DNA from: Siphonodentalium dalli
Lineage: Eukaryota; Mollusca; Scaphopoda; Gadilida; Siphonodentaliidae
Assembly (NCBI GenBank): GCA_032622095.1
Contig: CP136064.1
Coordinates: 263,355,863 to 263,419,862 of the forward strand
DNA: 64,000 nt
Direction: 5' to 3'
Shown here: positions 10,652 to 23,397 of the stretch, piece after piece
Layout: every line of letters starts with the position of its first letter
How positions within the stretch are numbered: position 1 is the stretch's first letter
The notes under the pieces: model-generated
Database searches by the model: none
What the model was told of the DNA's origin: nothing
The model's input: the letters and a program-made list of their open reading frames with translations, nothing else
Translations under genes and position numbers: made by a program

Positions 10652-12859
10652 AGGAATACGGTCCTGAAAAAACAATATTATTTTCTTTCAATATACCGAT
10701 AATATATATATAAAATGTCCATTGGGCGCATATAATCTAATATTCGGCCGCCAATCGTTATTTTTATAACGATTAAAAAAAATTCTGAAGTTAGCCGAAG
10801 ATTTTGTTGTAGACGAAGTCACATGATCATCAGCCCGATCACGTGATTGTCACATGTAAACAGAAGCATAGCACGTGATCGATCACGTGGTAACTCATTG
10901 ACAACGCATAGATGCGCGACGGCGGTATTTTAAGTTTGCATGTAGTCGATCGCGACCTTTGAAGATTGTCGCGTTATCACACTGCGAATGCAAAACTTCG
11001 CCGAAAACATCGCCTTTCTCGTAATTAAATGTCTTTATCGTGTTATTATTACTATTATTATATGTATCGCGATGTGTTGTTACTATAAAGCCATGCCCGC
11101 ATATTATTCAGTTTTGCGCGCATTTATCTATATAAACGCGTGCTCGTGTTTATATATTTTTTTTCGTTACCGGAACAGTCCCAAGTTATATTATATATGC
11201 ATATCAAGATTGCATTATATACGCGAAGACTTGCACAGTTATTAGGCAATTATCATCTCGTAAACATTCCAATTTCCAGATGCCATTAGTCGTGTGTCAA
11301 TAAAGAGTGTTTTGTTTTAATTTATCGTAACGCGGTAAAACAACACAAAATTGGTTTATTGCTGTCGGATTTAATCAATTATAATCAAGTCATTCATTAC
11401 CAATATGATATGATAAGTTCATTTTTCCTTGGTTATGAATCATGTATATATTTGGGCAATATGGTGTTTATATATATTTCGGAATATTGCTTCCCCCACC
11501 CCAAAACAATATTGCTTACTGTCACTGATGGAAATTCACTGCATCTATGCATGGTTATTGGCCTATAAAATTAGCACTCTAGCGATGCGGTCTATTGAAT
11601 ATCCAGGTCATAAATCGACCTATATGTGTCCATTACGCATAACAATAGGGTTATAAAATATATAAATGTTCGCCGTGGTTCGTTTAAACATCCAATCATA
11701 TATAACACTTTTTGAAGGAGGGATAATAATCCGGTTTAATATGGAATCACATATTCAAGTGCTCTTTATTCGCAATATATCGTAATAGTGAACGCTCTTT
11801 ATTGCGTCAAGGTAAAGGGACTCGACTTAGAACAGTTGTTCTAGTGATTGTTTACTGATTACAACAATACAGGCCAATACATGTACATGAACTTCCGATA
11901 TGCATGCTTTATATATCCTTCCATCATTGTCATAGCAATTTCCGCTTTATTAAACTCTTTTTATTCGTACCATATTAGGAAACTCTTAACATGGAACGCT
12001 CTTTATTGAGCCATGGTGAAGGAAATGGTGACTCGACTTAGAATAGTTGTCATCGTGAATTATTCATCAACATACTCCCCACTTTAATTGCAATTGTATG
12101 TATTTGTAACCATGACTGACTCGTCAAATTAAACGCTCTGTATTTGGTATATGTAATCGGTTTCTGATTTTGCGCAACAGGTTTCCCACAGAAATCCCGC
12201 CAAATGTCACGTAAACGAACATCGTTTGGAAATGAATACAGCATATGCCTAACTGAGAGTCACTAGACCGGCCACGGCCGAAAACACTGCGTTTATATGG
12301 CATTGTCACGAATGAATGATTGTAGATTCGGGGCATATATACGGAAAATTAAAACAACATCGCAAACACGCACCCGAATAAAGTTCACATGCCGGCTCGT
12401 GTTTTTTATAAGCTTTATACGAAAGTGTTATCTACCCCGCTCAATTGTCCCTCTATATTTTTTGTCAAAACAATACCGTAACTTTCCAAACAGCACTTAA
12501 GACAAATCACAAGTGAAGATAACTCACCGCGCGATGACAATTCACCATGTGTACACAATGCTATTGATATGCCCCGCAGTAATTCCATTACACTCACGCG
12601 CTGATGTCGATTCCGGATTTTCCATCGCCATATAGGTAGACATAATTAACTCCGACTCCAATTCCCTGTTTTTAATTAGTTTACCTCGCTTGACGTCATG
12701 CGAGGTTTAGCGACGGAGATAGCCGACAACCGGTGGTGGTATTATTTATTTATTTCTCGGCTTATTTATTACGCGATTTTTATGGGACTTGGATCATTGT
12801 GATCACAATAGGGGTGGCTTTCCGATAGAGTTTTGTTGTTTCATGAGGATAGTAATTCT
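10652..12859. mobile_element. 2.2-kb TTAA element (piggyBac-like, non-autonomous)
   Basis: Flanked by TTAA at 10648-10651 and 12860-12863. Ends are AGGAATACGGTCCTGAAAAA and the inverse of AGAATTACTATCCTCATGAA, an imperfect match. Joining the flanks restores attgTTAAagaatgtaag, the local tandem unit. Internal sequence has scattered CGATCACGTG-type palindromes and no recognisable transposase. Confidence 0.75.
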
Positions 12860-12917
12860 TTAAAGAATGTAAGAAAAAAATGATAAAAATTGTTAAAGAG
12901 TGTAAGAAAAATTGTTA

Positions 12918-12993
12918 GGCCGATGAATTCTCTTATACATGTATATGCGAGGCGAGTTATGGTCAACTCGCATATATAAGAGAATGCATTGGC
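12918..12993. repeat. H2 hairpin
   Basis: Arms GGCCGATGAATTCTC and GAGAATGCATTGGC with the centre gcgagttatggtcaactcgc. It lies directly after the A/T tandem tract that was split by the two TTAA elements. Confidence 0.82.
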
Positions 12994-13587
12994 ACATGGT
13001 CTTTATTGCAACAGATGGTCAATGGCAGAAATAGATAGACTCTCATTCCATTTTGGATTTTGCACATTATTTTTTGCTTTCAGCATTTTGGTTTCTGGTA
13101 TAGTTACATGTACGTAGACCTTATATACAGTCAATGAAACTGCGCCTGCATTCTAATCTCAAGGTCATGGCTTGCAGGCCTATAAGACAATGATTGTGTT
13201 ATTAACTGATATTGATGACCATCACCCAAAAACCAGGCATGACCATATACCAGCAATGTCTTGTCATTACAAAAGAACAAACAAGCTTTGCTTGTGAATA
13301 TCGCCATGGATACACATTTGTATAATACACAAGCTTTGTACATCTTGCCATTGTGTTCTCTTCTGTAAGTCTTTGTCGCTTCTTAACTTAATGTGCTTGG
13401 CTTTTGGTTCGTTGCATTCTCTTATCCTGCATATGTTTTCTTTAAAACTAATATGTTTATGATTTGTTATACACAATCTTTTTATATATAAAAACGATAA
13501 TGCTCATGCCTTGGCCTTCTTCACTATCTGCTCGTATTTCTAAATGGAAAATTTGAAATTACATTATTGATATTACACACTTAACTA
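12994..13587. other. Unannotated intronic DNA
   Basis: AT-rich, with no repeat family, exon or open frame of note seen on either strand. Confidence 0.5.
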
Positions 13588-13687
13588 CAGTAATGCCCTA
13601 ATTAATCGACTTCTTAACCGACTAAATCCTGAAAAGTTACCCATAATTCTGCTGTGGTTAAGAAGTCGATTAATTAGGGCATTACTG
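13588..13687. mobile_element. H3 MITE, short form
   Basis: Ends CAGTAATGCCCTAATTAATC and its inverse, flanked by TA. The central gaaagctctc part of longer copies is deleted, leaving about 100 bases. Confidence 0.88.
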
Positions 13688-14063
13688 TATGTAAAGTTAG
13701 GTAACAGAGCTCACCTATACCAATCCCAGGATTGCAGATCTTCGCTCTTTGATATTGATACATGTATATATCACTTTGTTCATGTTAATCTTTCATTCTT
13801 GCTCCATAAAACATTCTCTCAAACAACCGTTCAAAGTTTTCCGCGCTCTTCTTTCACTTCCTGTTGATCATCGTCTCCCGGTAGTGTCAAACACACTGTA
13901 TCATCTATTAACAAACTACAGATGATAATGACACTAAATTAATGTTGAAAAAATGTTATATGAAAGTTGCCGTTCTATGCTGGATCCTTGACAATGCTAT
14001 CATAACTTAAAATGAAGGTCCTACATTGTTGAGTTTAACCATGCAATCATGCAGCATTAAAGA
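13688..14063. other. Unannotated intronic DNA
   Basis: No gene, hairpin or tandem structure was recognised. Confidence 0.45.
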
Positions 14064-14281
14064 TCCAGTGCATTCTCTTATATTTGGGAGTCTCTCATAG
14101 GGAGCCTTGCATACATGTATGTAAGAATACACTGGCTTACAAGGTGAAGGTAAATATTGTTAGACCAATGTATTTTCTTATATATGCGAGGCTCCCCAAA
14201 GGGAGACTCATATATATAAGAGAATGCATTAGCACAGGGTTTTCGCAAAATTTCAGGAAGCTCAAGTCATGGAAAGGTTAA
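14064..14281. repeat. Two H2 hairpins with long right arm
   Basis: First hairpin about 14064-14135 (ccagtgcattctcttatatt / ataatacactggc type, decayed). Second 14163-14235 with stem CTCCC-caaag-GGGAG. The right arm continues gggttttcgcaaaatttcag and ggaaaggttaac, the inverse of the left arm seen at 24330 and 50849. Confidence 0.82.
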
Positions 14282-14282
14282 C

Positions 14283-14455
14283 ATTGAAACCAACACACTC
14301 ACATTTCCGTGGCTGACTTCCATATACACATTTCCTCCCTCACACGCCTCTCTGAGTTTGTGAATGGCGGTAAGAGAGAGAGGCTTCTGAGGGAGGTAAT
14401 GTGGATACAGAAGTTAGTTATGAGAGTGGATGAGGGGTGTTGGTTTCATTCAATG
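14283..14455. repeat. Imperfect fold-back repeat
   Basis: Left arm attgaaaccaacac...ccctcacacgcctctct, right arm agagaggcttctgagggagg...gtgttggtttcat. It is about 170 bases with a loop near tgtgaatggcgg and is not similar to H1-H3. Confidence 0.75.
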
Positions 14456-14850
14456 CTACATGTATTTTGAACCTTATCAATTGCATTATGTTACGAGAGT
14501 GGGTGGGTATATTGGTTTCAATGTTAAAGTCTTTTCAACCTGAACAATGGCATTATCATCTGTAGCTAAAGGGTGTAACTCCAATATAAATGTAATTTCC
14601 ATTTCGAAATACGAGCACTGAAGAACATTAAGGGTCGAAAGCTATGCTATAAATGAGTGTTATCGTTTTTATCTTGACAACTCTGTCCGTCCTTGGGACA
14701 GTGAACATTACTGAATCTTTGTATATGTTTATTGTTGCACCACTGCACTCACTAAATAATTTATTCTTTTGAAAAGATACCGTATACAATTAATGTGTAT
14801 TTGATATTAACTCCATTCATCGCAGCCAGTGATATATAGAATAATTATAA

Positions 14851-14870
14851 GGGGTGGGGGGGGGGGGGGG
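14851..14870 (+). repeat. Poly-G tract
   Basis: GGGGT followed by 15 G. Similar tracts occur at 20603-20617 and 21741-21766. Confidence 0.95.
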
Positions 14871-14934
14871 TGCAAATAAACAAGTATTTTACATCTTTGC
14901 AACAATTATGGAAAACTGTCAACACACTTTGAAG

Positions 14935-15977
14935 ATGGAAACCTTATTTCAGAATAAAGTAGATATTTAACACAATTGAGGCACGACATGATGTCTTAAA
15001 TCACTGTCTCTATGTTCTTTAATGTAGTTTTAATGAATGTTAGTGCATGAAACGTCTTTTTTATTCATTTAGACATTTTATCAATAGTTTCAAAGTTTAC
15101 CACGTGCCCTAGAAATTTAATCTCAATTTGTTCAAAAGTTTTATCACTTGTTTTTTCAGGAATAAACTAAAGTTAGTAATTACATCATATAAGTATACAC
15201 ATGAATAACCTAATGTTAGTAATCATATAAATATACTCACAAATTACCTAAAGTTACATGTAGTAGTTACATCATATGAATATATTCTCTTGAATAACCT
15301 AAACTGAATAATTACATCATACTAGTATAAATACATGTATATACATTGTACATGAATAACTTAAACTTAGTAATTACACCATATAAAATATTTCATAATT
15401 AACTTAAAGTTAGTTACATAATATAACATTGAGATTATAGAATTTTAAAGATGGATTATATCTTCATATAACAATTTTGAAATAGTTTAGTAGATAAAAA
15501 TAATAAATCTGAATTGAAGACCCATGCAAAGATATGCTTCTATCAATTAAAATGAGATGATAAAATGGGATACTTTATTGTTCTATTTTTAGAACTGACC
15601 ATTCTGGCGTTACCGTATATAAAGATCATTAGAGTGTCCCCATAGCTATACTCCGAACGTCAAATGTCCCAGATTGATAGTTTGTTAGCTAAACAACCAC
15701 ACATTTTCGACCAGAAAATGTTCGAAATATAATCAATATTAATCGTTAGAAGCACTTCCGGACAGGGGTCTTCGATTCATGTCTAATATTTTATACCCCG
15801 GTAACCATATAATACATGTTTACAAAGAGATAGACCATCTTTAAGATCTACTATTTTAGTATTGTTTATTATTCATAAAAATGAATTTTGGTGTTCTTAG
15901 GAATATTATATGTCTTATCATAAAAAATCCTAGAATTTTTAATGCAATCCACAGAATATGATTGACCATTTGTAGTA
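14935..15977. repeat. Duplicated block D1
   Basis: Matches 24752-25553 from accttatttcagaataaag to the shared ccctttgtagta-type end. It includes degenerate 45-bp units with aataacctaaagttagtaat. It carries an insertion at 15449-15840 that the other copy lacks. Confidence 0.85.
15449..15840. mobile_element. 392-bp TTAA element with an empty paralogous site
   Basis: Flanked by TTAA at 15445-15448 and 15841-15844, with termini AGATGGATTATATCTT and the inverse of AGATGGTCTATCTCTT. The duplicated block has a single TTAA at 25441-25444 with the same flanks (gaatt and gatcta), the expected pre-insertion site. Confidence 0.85.
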
Positions 15978-16575
15978 TATATCATTAGCACAAGTCAATT
16001 TAAATTTCTGTTTATAGATAATACTACGATATAAATTTTAACAACTGGAAATTGTTTTTGTTTTTTAAATTTTTTTTTTATTGTGAACAAAGAATAACAA
16101 AAGAGAAAAGACGTAATACACGCACTCACTCATGCTCTCGATCCAGGACATGGAAGAATGACCTGGCCTACTTTCGTACCAGTGACATGACTTTCGGAAA
16201 TATTGTGTTGGGACAATCTTTTTTTAGGCACCGTTCAACTTAACAGCAAGACGAAGCAGTGATGTTAGTTTCTACCTTGACATATCTTTGACAAAAAATT
16301 AGCTATTTTTAGCTAAAATAGTGATGATAAAAACAATAGACTATTTTGTTTCCTTCAGAATAACTTTGAATGTCCCGTATTAAAACAGCTAAAGTGGCTG
16401 ATGGTGTGTAATAAGTATTTCAGGTTTGCAGAATCAAAGTTCCAAACGGAAAAAAAATTCTTACTATGGTTTTCTTCAGGTAATGAAAATTTATATATTT
16501 TAAACTGAATTGTCATGTGAAATATTTATGTCATTTATAACTTATTTATTTCTCTGAGTTCTCTAAACTTCACAG
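15978..16575. other. Intron before exon 2
   Basis: AT-rich, with a T-run near 16055. A 63-codon open frame at 16052-16243 shows no family resemblance. No repeat family was recognised. Confidence 0.45.
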
Positions 16576-16642
16576 ATGCAGCGAGCCCTCAGGAATACTA
16601 TATCATGTTCCACGGTGGTGCCTGTATGCAGGGGTGATGATG
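16576..16642 (+). CDS. ATP13A2: Exon 2: M2-to-actuator linker
   Basis: 67 bases (22 codons plus one base). Acceptor cttcacag, donor gatg/gtgggt. The product is MQRALRNTIS, then CSTVVPVCRGDD. It follows phase 0 and its last base completes GAG (Glu) with the next exon, giving [12 protein letters not shown]. This fits the P5B segment that has a short amphipathic stretch, a beta strand ending in VCR, then an acidic turn before DL-PGD. It is too short to stand out alone. It is accepted because position, both splice sites, phases and sequence agree. An H1 MITE starts 47 bases downstream. Confidence 0.8.
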
Positions 16643-16688
16643 GTGGGTACTAATAGCAAATATAACTTTCTTTTCAATATTCTAAAAT

Positions 16689-16839
16689 CAAGCCTTGAAA
16701 TAGCGTGTCTGTCATTTGCAGAATGAGGTCCCCAGAGGGGAAATTTAGTGATGCTAGCCCACTATGCGGTGTAGCATCACTAAATTAACCCTCTGGGGAC
16801 CTCATTCTGCAAATGACAGACACGCTATTTCAAGGCTTG
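16689..16839. mobile_element. H1 MITE, minimal palindrome with 8-bp TSD
   Basis: 151 bases, ends CAAGCCTTGAAATAGCGTG and its inverse, with the central hairpin core GAGGTCCCCAGAGG. Direct repeats TCTAAAAT flank it at 16681-16688 and 16840-16847. An 8-bp duplication suggests hAT-type mobilisation. It starts 47 bases after exon 2. Confidence 0.92.
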
Positions 16840-17004
16840 TCTAAAATAGCAAGCACAGTTTGACTTGTCTGAAATGGGTCACAAATATTATTATACCAAC
16901 AGTGTATTTAACAAATGAATGTACATGTAGTTTGACTGTGTTTTATTGAAGGGTATATTGCACTTTGGTCGTTGGGCACTTTGTGTGAACCACTTAAATG
17001 TGCT

Positions 17005-18331
17005 TTAATGGCCATGGCCACATATACCCCTCAATAAAACACATTCAAACAACATTCATTACGACCACGGCCACATATACCCCTCAATAAAACACACTCA
17101 AACGACATTCATTATGACCACGGCCACATATACCCCTCAATAAAACACACTCAAACGACATTCATTACGACCACGGCCACATATACCCCTCAATAAAACA
17201 CATTCAAACGACATTCATTACGACCACGGCCACATATACCCCTCAATAAAACACACTCAAACGACATTCATTACAACCACGGCCACATATACCCCTCAAT
17301 AAAACACACTCAAACGACATTCATTACGACCACGGCCACATATACCCCTCAATAAAACACACTCAAACGACATTCATTACGACCATGGCCACATATACCC
17401 CTCAATAAAACACACTCAAACGACATTCATTACGACCACGGCCACATATACCCCTCAATAAAACACACTCAAACGACATTCATTACGACCACGGCCACAT
17501 ATACCCCTCAATAAAACACACTCAAACGACATTCATTACGACCACGGCCACATATACCCCTCAATAAAACACACTCAAACGACATTCATTACGACCACGG
17601 CCACATATACCCCTCAATAAAACACACTCAAACGACATTCATTACGGCCACGGCCACATATACCCCTCAATAAAACACACTCAAACGACATTCATTACGG
17701 CCACGGCCACATATACCCCTCAATAAAACACACTCAAACGACATTCATTACGACCACGGCCACATATACCCCTCAATAAAACACACTCAAACGACATTCA
17801 TTACGGCCACGGCCACATATACCCCTCAATAAAACACACTCAAACGACATTCATTACGGCCACGGCCACATATACCCCTCAATAAAACACACTCAAACGA
17901 CATTCATTACGACCACGGCCACATATACCCCTCAATAAAACACACTCAAACGACATTCATTACGACCACGGCCACATATACCCCTCAATAAAGCACACTC
18001 AAACGACATTCATTACGACCACGGCCACATATACCCCTCAATAAAACACACTCAAACGACATTCATTACGACCACGGCCACATATACCCCTCAATAAAAC
18101 ACACTCAAACGACATTCATTACGACCGCAGCCACATATACCCCTCAATAAAACACACTCAAACGACATTCATTACGGCCATGGCCACATATACCCCTCAA
18201 TAAAACACACTCAAACGACATTCATTACGACCACGGCCACATATACCCCTCAATAAAACACACTCAAACGACATTCATTACAGCCACGGCCACATATAGC
18301 CCTCAATAAAACACACTCAAACGACATTCAT
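17005..18331. repeat. 53-bp minisatellite, about 25 copies
   Basis: Unit holds ccacggccacatatacccct and caataaaacacactcaaacg. Copies are nearly identical, with occasional single-base variants (gaccac/ggccac). An inverted partial unit lies upstream at about 16915-16962 (gtttgactgtgttttattga), so the array sits on one arm of a hairpin element. Confidence 0.96.
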
Positions 18332-18623
18332 TTTCTTATAGTTATTTTGCTTTTTCTTATTAATTTCTACAAACTCAACTGAATTTGTTTTCTGAAATCT
18401 GTTTCCAGTTTGGATATTATGCTATGCACACTGTAAATTAATAGCCCAATGTTCTACCTGTGAATTATAAATCGTTTAGACTATGACAGTGCTCTCAAAA
18501 AAACACGCCCATTTATTCTATCTATCACATTTATTCATCTAGGTCAACAAGATGTGACATCAGTTCATGTTATGGTATGTTTTATTGGGATATGAAAAGC
18601 ATGACCCAATTGGTAGTTGGCCA

Positions 18624-18863
18624 CAAGCCTGCAAATAGCGTGTCTGTCATTTGCAGAATGAGGTCCCCAGAGGGTTAATTTAGTGACGCTATCCCGCAAA
18701 GTGGGCTAGCATCACTAAATTCACCATCTGGGGACCTCATTCTGCTTAGGCCATCAACTGCTATGGTAGTCCTAGGATCAGAATGAAGTTCCCAGTTGAA
18801 GTTGGTGATGTTCACCCATTGGGCACCTCGATTATGATTTTATCTTCTGCAAATTAGGGGATA
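18624..18863. mobile_element. H1 MITE, left part (split by insertion)
   Basis: Starts caagcctgcaaatagcgtg, has one full core hairpin, then the internal module up to aaattaggggata, where a large element interrupts it. The other part is 23398-23606. H1 elements elsewhere read ggggatatagaaact across this point. Confidence 0.88.
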
Positions 18864-21800
18864 TAGTCCAGGCACATTAGGCGTGAATGGGGAAAAGTAA
18901 GGAAATAAATCCGGGAAAGCTGATTTTTTAATATTATTTAGGCCATAACATCGCGGATGCGTCACGAAAAGTCCCCTAAAATCGGAGTTGAGCTTTCGGA
19001 GTTAACCAATTTTTTCCATAAAAAAATAAAAACTTTTTAAGTTTTTCACAATCATAGGAATAATGGGATGATATAACAATTTTTCAGCCGAAACATATAC
19101 CAAATGTACTCAATATTGTTCAATACACAATTCTCGAACCAGAGATACAAATTCAACGGGGGGATTTTAATGAATTTCGCGGATATGGATATAAAATAAC
19201 ATAATGACCCCAAAAAATGACGATTTTTTCAGACAAACTGTCCTATTCGATGTCAATTTTCTCGGGCTATTCATTACGTAGGCGCAAGCAATTTGTTTTA
19301 AAAACTGCACAGACATCACTCCTGCAATATAATATGCGGAATTAGCAACTATACTTATGATAAGTGGTCAATACTTGTAAAAACATAACCCTACCCCCTA
19401 AACTGGCTCTCGTCACATTTTGCTCTTCCGCTAGTACAAGTGCTTGTTGTAGAAAACACACCAACTGTGAAAAGGGCGATAAAAGCATGGAACTTGGCAC
19501 ATATGTTCCTTATACGCTACTGCTCATTTTCACATGTGGCGACATTTGCAACAGGCTCTTCTTTAGCAACGGTTGCTAGGCAACTACCCGGCATCGGATT
19601 AATGCATATGTCTGATATTATATGTGTTCTAACAAACTAAACTACGTCGTGTAGCATGTTTATGGTGAACATAATTGTTGTCAGTTTTGACCTGACTGAC
19701 AAATTACCATATTTCTTACTTACAAGGGTGACGGTTGCTAGGGACACACACACAATCTAAAAATGCACATATGACTGATATTATGGTAGCTTTAACAAAC
19801 TAAACCACACCTAATATCCCTTTTATGTTGAAAACAATTATAATAGTTGTTGTTAGTGTTGAGCTGGCTGAATAAAATACCATATAATTCTTACATATAT
19901 GAGTGGTAACTGTTGCCAGGGTCATACCCGAAAATCAAAAATGCACATATGACTGATATTATGGTAGTATTAACGTTTTTAGGTGAACACAATTATAAAT
20001 GTTGTTAGTGTGAGCCTAACCAGAATATGGGTACACTTATCCGTTATGCTCCATCAGTTTAGATATCGGGAATTCAAAGTGAGAGTTGAAAAGTTGTTGC
20101 TTATATTTAATGGGAGGCATGGCCATAATAGTTATATAAGCCAAAGACCCACACAGCTAGTTATATAATGTAAGACACGGACGCACTCTACTATATATGA
20201 AGAACATAGCTAGGATCAACCACCAATATGTTAGCCATGGCCCTAGCCTACAATAGTTAGGTTAGCAACACAGGCACATATATAGTCAAAGGACCCATGG
20301 CCATACATATAGACTATGGACGTAGGATATGTATATTCCATGAACCAGACCGCTTCATATAACCATGCATGTATGGTATCTATGACCATGACAATGACAC
20401 TGTTACATGGTGCAAATACCCAAGTGTCCGCAGATAGACCATGTACTAAGATACCATAGACCAAGTCCGATGCACAATACATTAGTGCACCATGGATTCA
20501 GGAAACTATATATGGTATGAACATAATTATCAGACAGTTTTATGACAGACCAACCTATATATAGATATTGGACCGATGCCACATATACGAAAGTTAGGGA
20601 TTGGGGGGGGGGGGGGGCTTATAAATAGCCCATACACATATGGCACTGTGGGTTGGCCATGGACACATACCCATACGTGTAGGCCATGGACCAAGGCCGA
20701 TATATGTATGCCATATTGCATTGTACCCAGGCATAAGCAGGTGTCTGTCTATATGTAGGATATGGACCCACCCCTTATACGTAATATATCTACACCAAAG
20801 ACCCAGGCAAGTTTAAATAGTGCTAATACACAGGTGAGTATAATGATGTATGCAGTGATACAGGTGCCTATATGTAGGATATGGACACGTGTCCCTAAAT
20901 AAAAGCTACGGCACCGGCGTTATTAATCATTTCATAGATTCACATATATGCTGGTAGGCAATGGACTGATCCACATATATAGGAGACACATGGACCCCAT
21001 GCCTACGGGTAAGTCGTGGACCAAAATGCATGTGCATGGATCCACGTCTCTCTATGAATACCATATACGTACGTCCGTTTTCAGCCATTCGACCAACGCC
21101 CTATAGGATGGAGGTCCCTGTCGATTGGCCGTGTGCACCACCATAGCTTGGCAATGGACCCAGGCTCGTATAGGTAGGAAATTGAGACGGGCCACTATGG
21201 ACAGCCCATGTATCCAGGCTGATTTAGTTATGACCTTATTACCAGACATTTATATGCAAGACATGAACCCACCCCATGAATGTACATGTTACATTACTAT
21301 CTAGGTTATAACCACAGACACGCATACGCTATGGACCCATATGAATACCACATGTAGTACAAATACACAGGTGTCTATAGTTATGAACTCATAACATGTA
21401 CCCAGGTCTATACGGCAAATCAATAGAACGAACCCTAAATAGTATAGCATCGGTCCAGGCCATGGACACAGTAGTTAAGACACGTCATTGGATGCTGTTC
21501 CGTAGTAACTGTGGGTTGGTAATGGGTTCATGGCTGCCCATGTAAATGGGTACTGGTCACCGTTTCCATCTGGTATCTCAGTCTGAAATATATAGGCCAC
21601 GCTCATGTGCGAGCTCCTATAAACTTGTAAATGACTCATGACCATGTATTGACATATATGTAGTTATGGCATGGATATGAAGGAACACAGTGTTCTGCAT
21701 GGATTCCATTGTCAAATGTAGTGCGAATGTCCTATTCCATGGGGGGGGGGGGGGGGGGGGGGGGGGTCAGGTGGTATCTACATAAATGTGGGTCAATATT

Positions 21801-23397
21801 TTTACATGTCTCATTAAAATGTATTCCAACAATCGATTGATGGAAGAAACAATAATAAACGCGTGATTCTGATAAAACTAACTGAATAGTCTGTCAGTTT
21901 AAAGAAGATGTGTCAATGGTAGGTGGTTACCTAGCAACAATGATACCTCAATACCTATTTGCCACACGAGAATCACACGAGAATGCAGCAGTACACAACA
22001 CAACAACCTTTAGTTATGCATTATTGTCAATATAAGCATAATATGTCATATTATGAAACAATTATATCATGCAAATTTCCCGAAACTCATACCATATTAT
22101 GAAACAGTTATATCAGTTAAATTACCAGAAACTCATACATATGGTATGCATTCAAAGGTGGATATGTCCATAGCAACCATTACACACCCGCTAGGTAACG
22201 AATGCGGCAACTTTACTGCCATGTTTACACTAACAATAATTATAGCAATTGTTTTCAATATAAAAATGTTACATGACGTAGTTTAGTTTGTTAAAACTAC
22301 CATAATATCAGCCATGTGTGCATTTTTCGATGTCTGGTATGTCCCTAGCAACCGTTACCATAAATATATAGTCATTTTTAAAGTCGAACCCACACTAACA
22401 ATAACTATTACAATTGTTTCACCATAAAATGATAATGACGTAGTTTATATTAGTTTGTCAAAACTACCATAATATCAGTCAGCTCGGCATTTTTCAATTT
22501 CGGGTATGTCCCTAGCAACCGTTACCACCCCTGTAAGTAAGAACTATGGTAATTTTCCAGCCAGATCCACTCGAACAACAACTAATATTATTTTCACCAT
22601 AAAAATGCTGCATGACGTAGGTTAGATTGTTAAAACTGCCATAATATCAGTCATATTTGTATTTCTTCGATGTGGGATAGTTGCCTAGCAACCGTTGCCA
22701 AGGAATGACCTGCCGCGACGTCTATACATCTGAAAATGATTAATAGGGTATAAGGAACATATGTGCCAAGTTTCATAGTGTTATCACCATTTTCGCAATT
22801 GTTATGTCAAACGCCAGGACTATTATGTGGTATTTTTGCCTTTCAGACACTCAAAGCCATGGCGTACGTTTTAGGGGGTAGTGTTATGTTTCCGGCTATA
22901 ACATCTTAAGGATGGTGATGGTTCGATATATCTCATCACCTTCCTGTTCTGAACTAACCACTGTTCTAGTATAATGGTTCATATTTTAGCTCATTGTCGT
23001 CTGAATATCTTTACTCGCCCTCTTTTGTTAGGAAAAGTTTGAATCACCATGCGATTTATATGCTCTCTTCGCCAATAAATGTCATCACAATTATGGAATA
23101 TCGACTGTTAGTAAGCTCTAGCATCAATTACGCATATCTATCGACACCTGCTTCATGGTGGACGGGTATGTGTGAAGTTGAGTCCATAAATTAGCCTACA
23201 TATGACTGCATTCGCATATGGTCTAATGGAATTTCGTCAGAATTTGCACCATTACGAAAAATCATGATATCTCAAAAAGCTCAACTCGGATTCAAGGGGA
23301 CTTTTGCCAAGTTGTTCATAAAAATGTTCTTATTAATCCCTGAAAAAATCAGCTTTCCCGGATTTTTTGCACTAGTGAAACCTAATGTGCCTGGACT
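18864..23397. mobile_element. 4.5-kb inverted-repeat element nested in H1
   Basis: Ends TAGTCCAGGCACATTAGG and its inverse. Inner ends share aatccgggaaagctgatttt. Long sub-terminal arms (about 19330-20000 and 22070-22900) are inverted copies with units such as atgactgatattatggtag and ctagcaaccgttacc. The centre (20100-21780) is a degenerate repeat of catggaccca/catatat words. Target duplication looks short (about 3 bases). No transposase was seen, so the superfamily is unassigned. Confidence 0.8.
20100..21780. repeat. Degenerate CATGGACC-rich core with poly-G tracts
   Basis: Words like ccatggacccagg, aggccatggaccaag and catatatagg recur every 30-60 bases with heavy decay. G runs of 15 (20603-20617) and 26 (21741-21766) interrupt it. 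It reads as an old tandem array inside the large element. Confidence 0.6.

Noticed and set aside
17005-18331. CRISPR-like array of regularly spaced repeats
   Set aside because: The whole 53-bp unit is conserved with no unique spacers, and the context is an animal intron, so it is a minisatellite.
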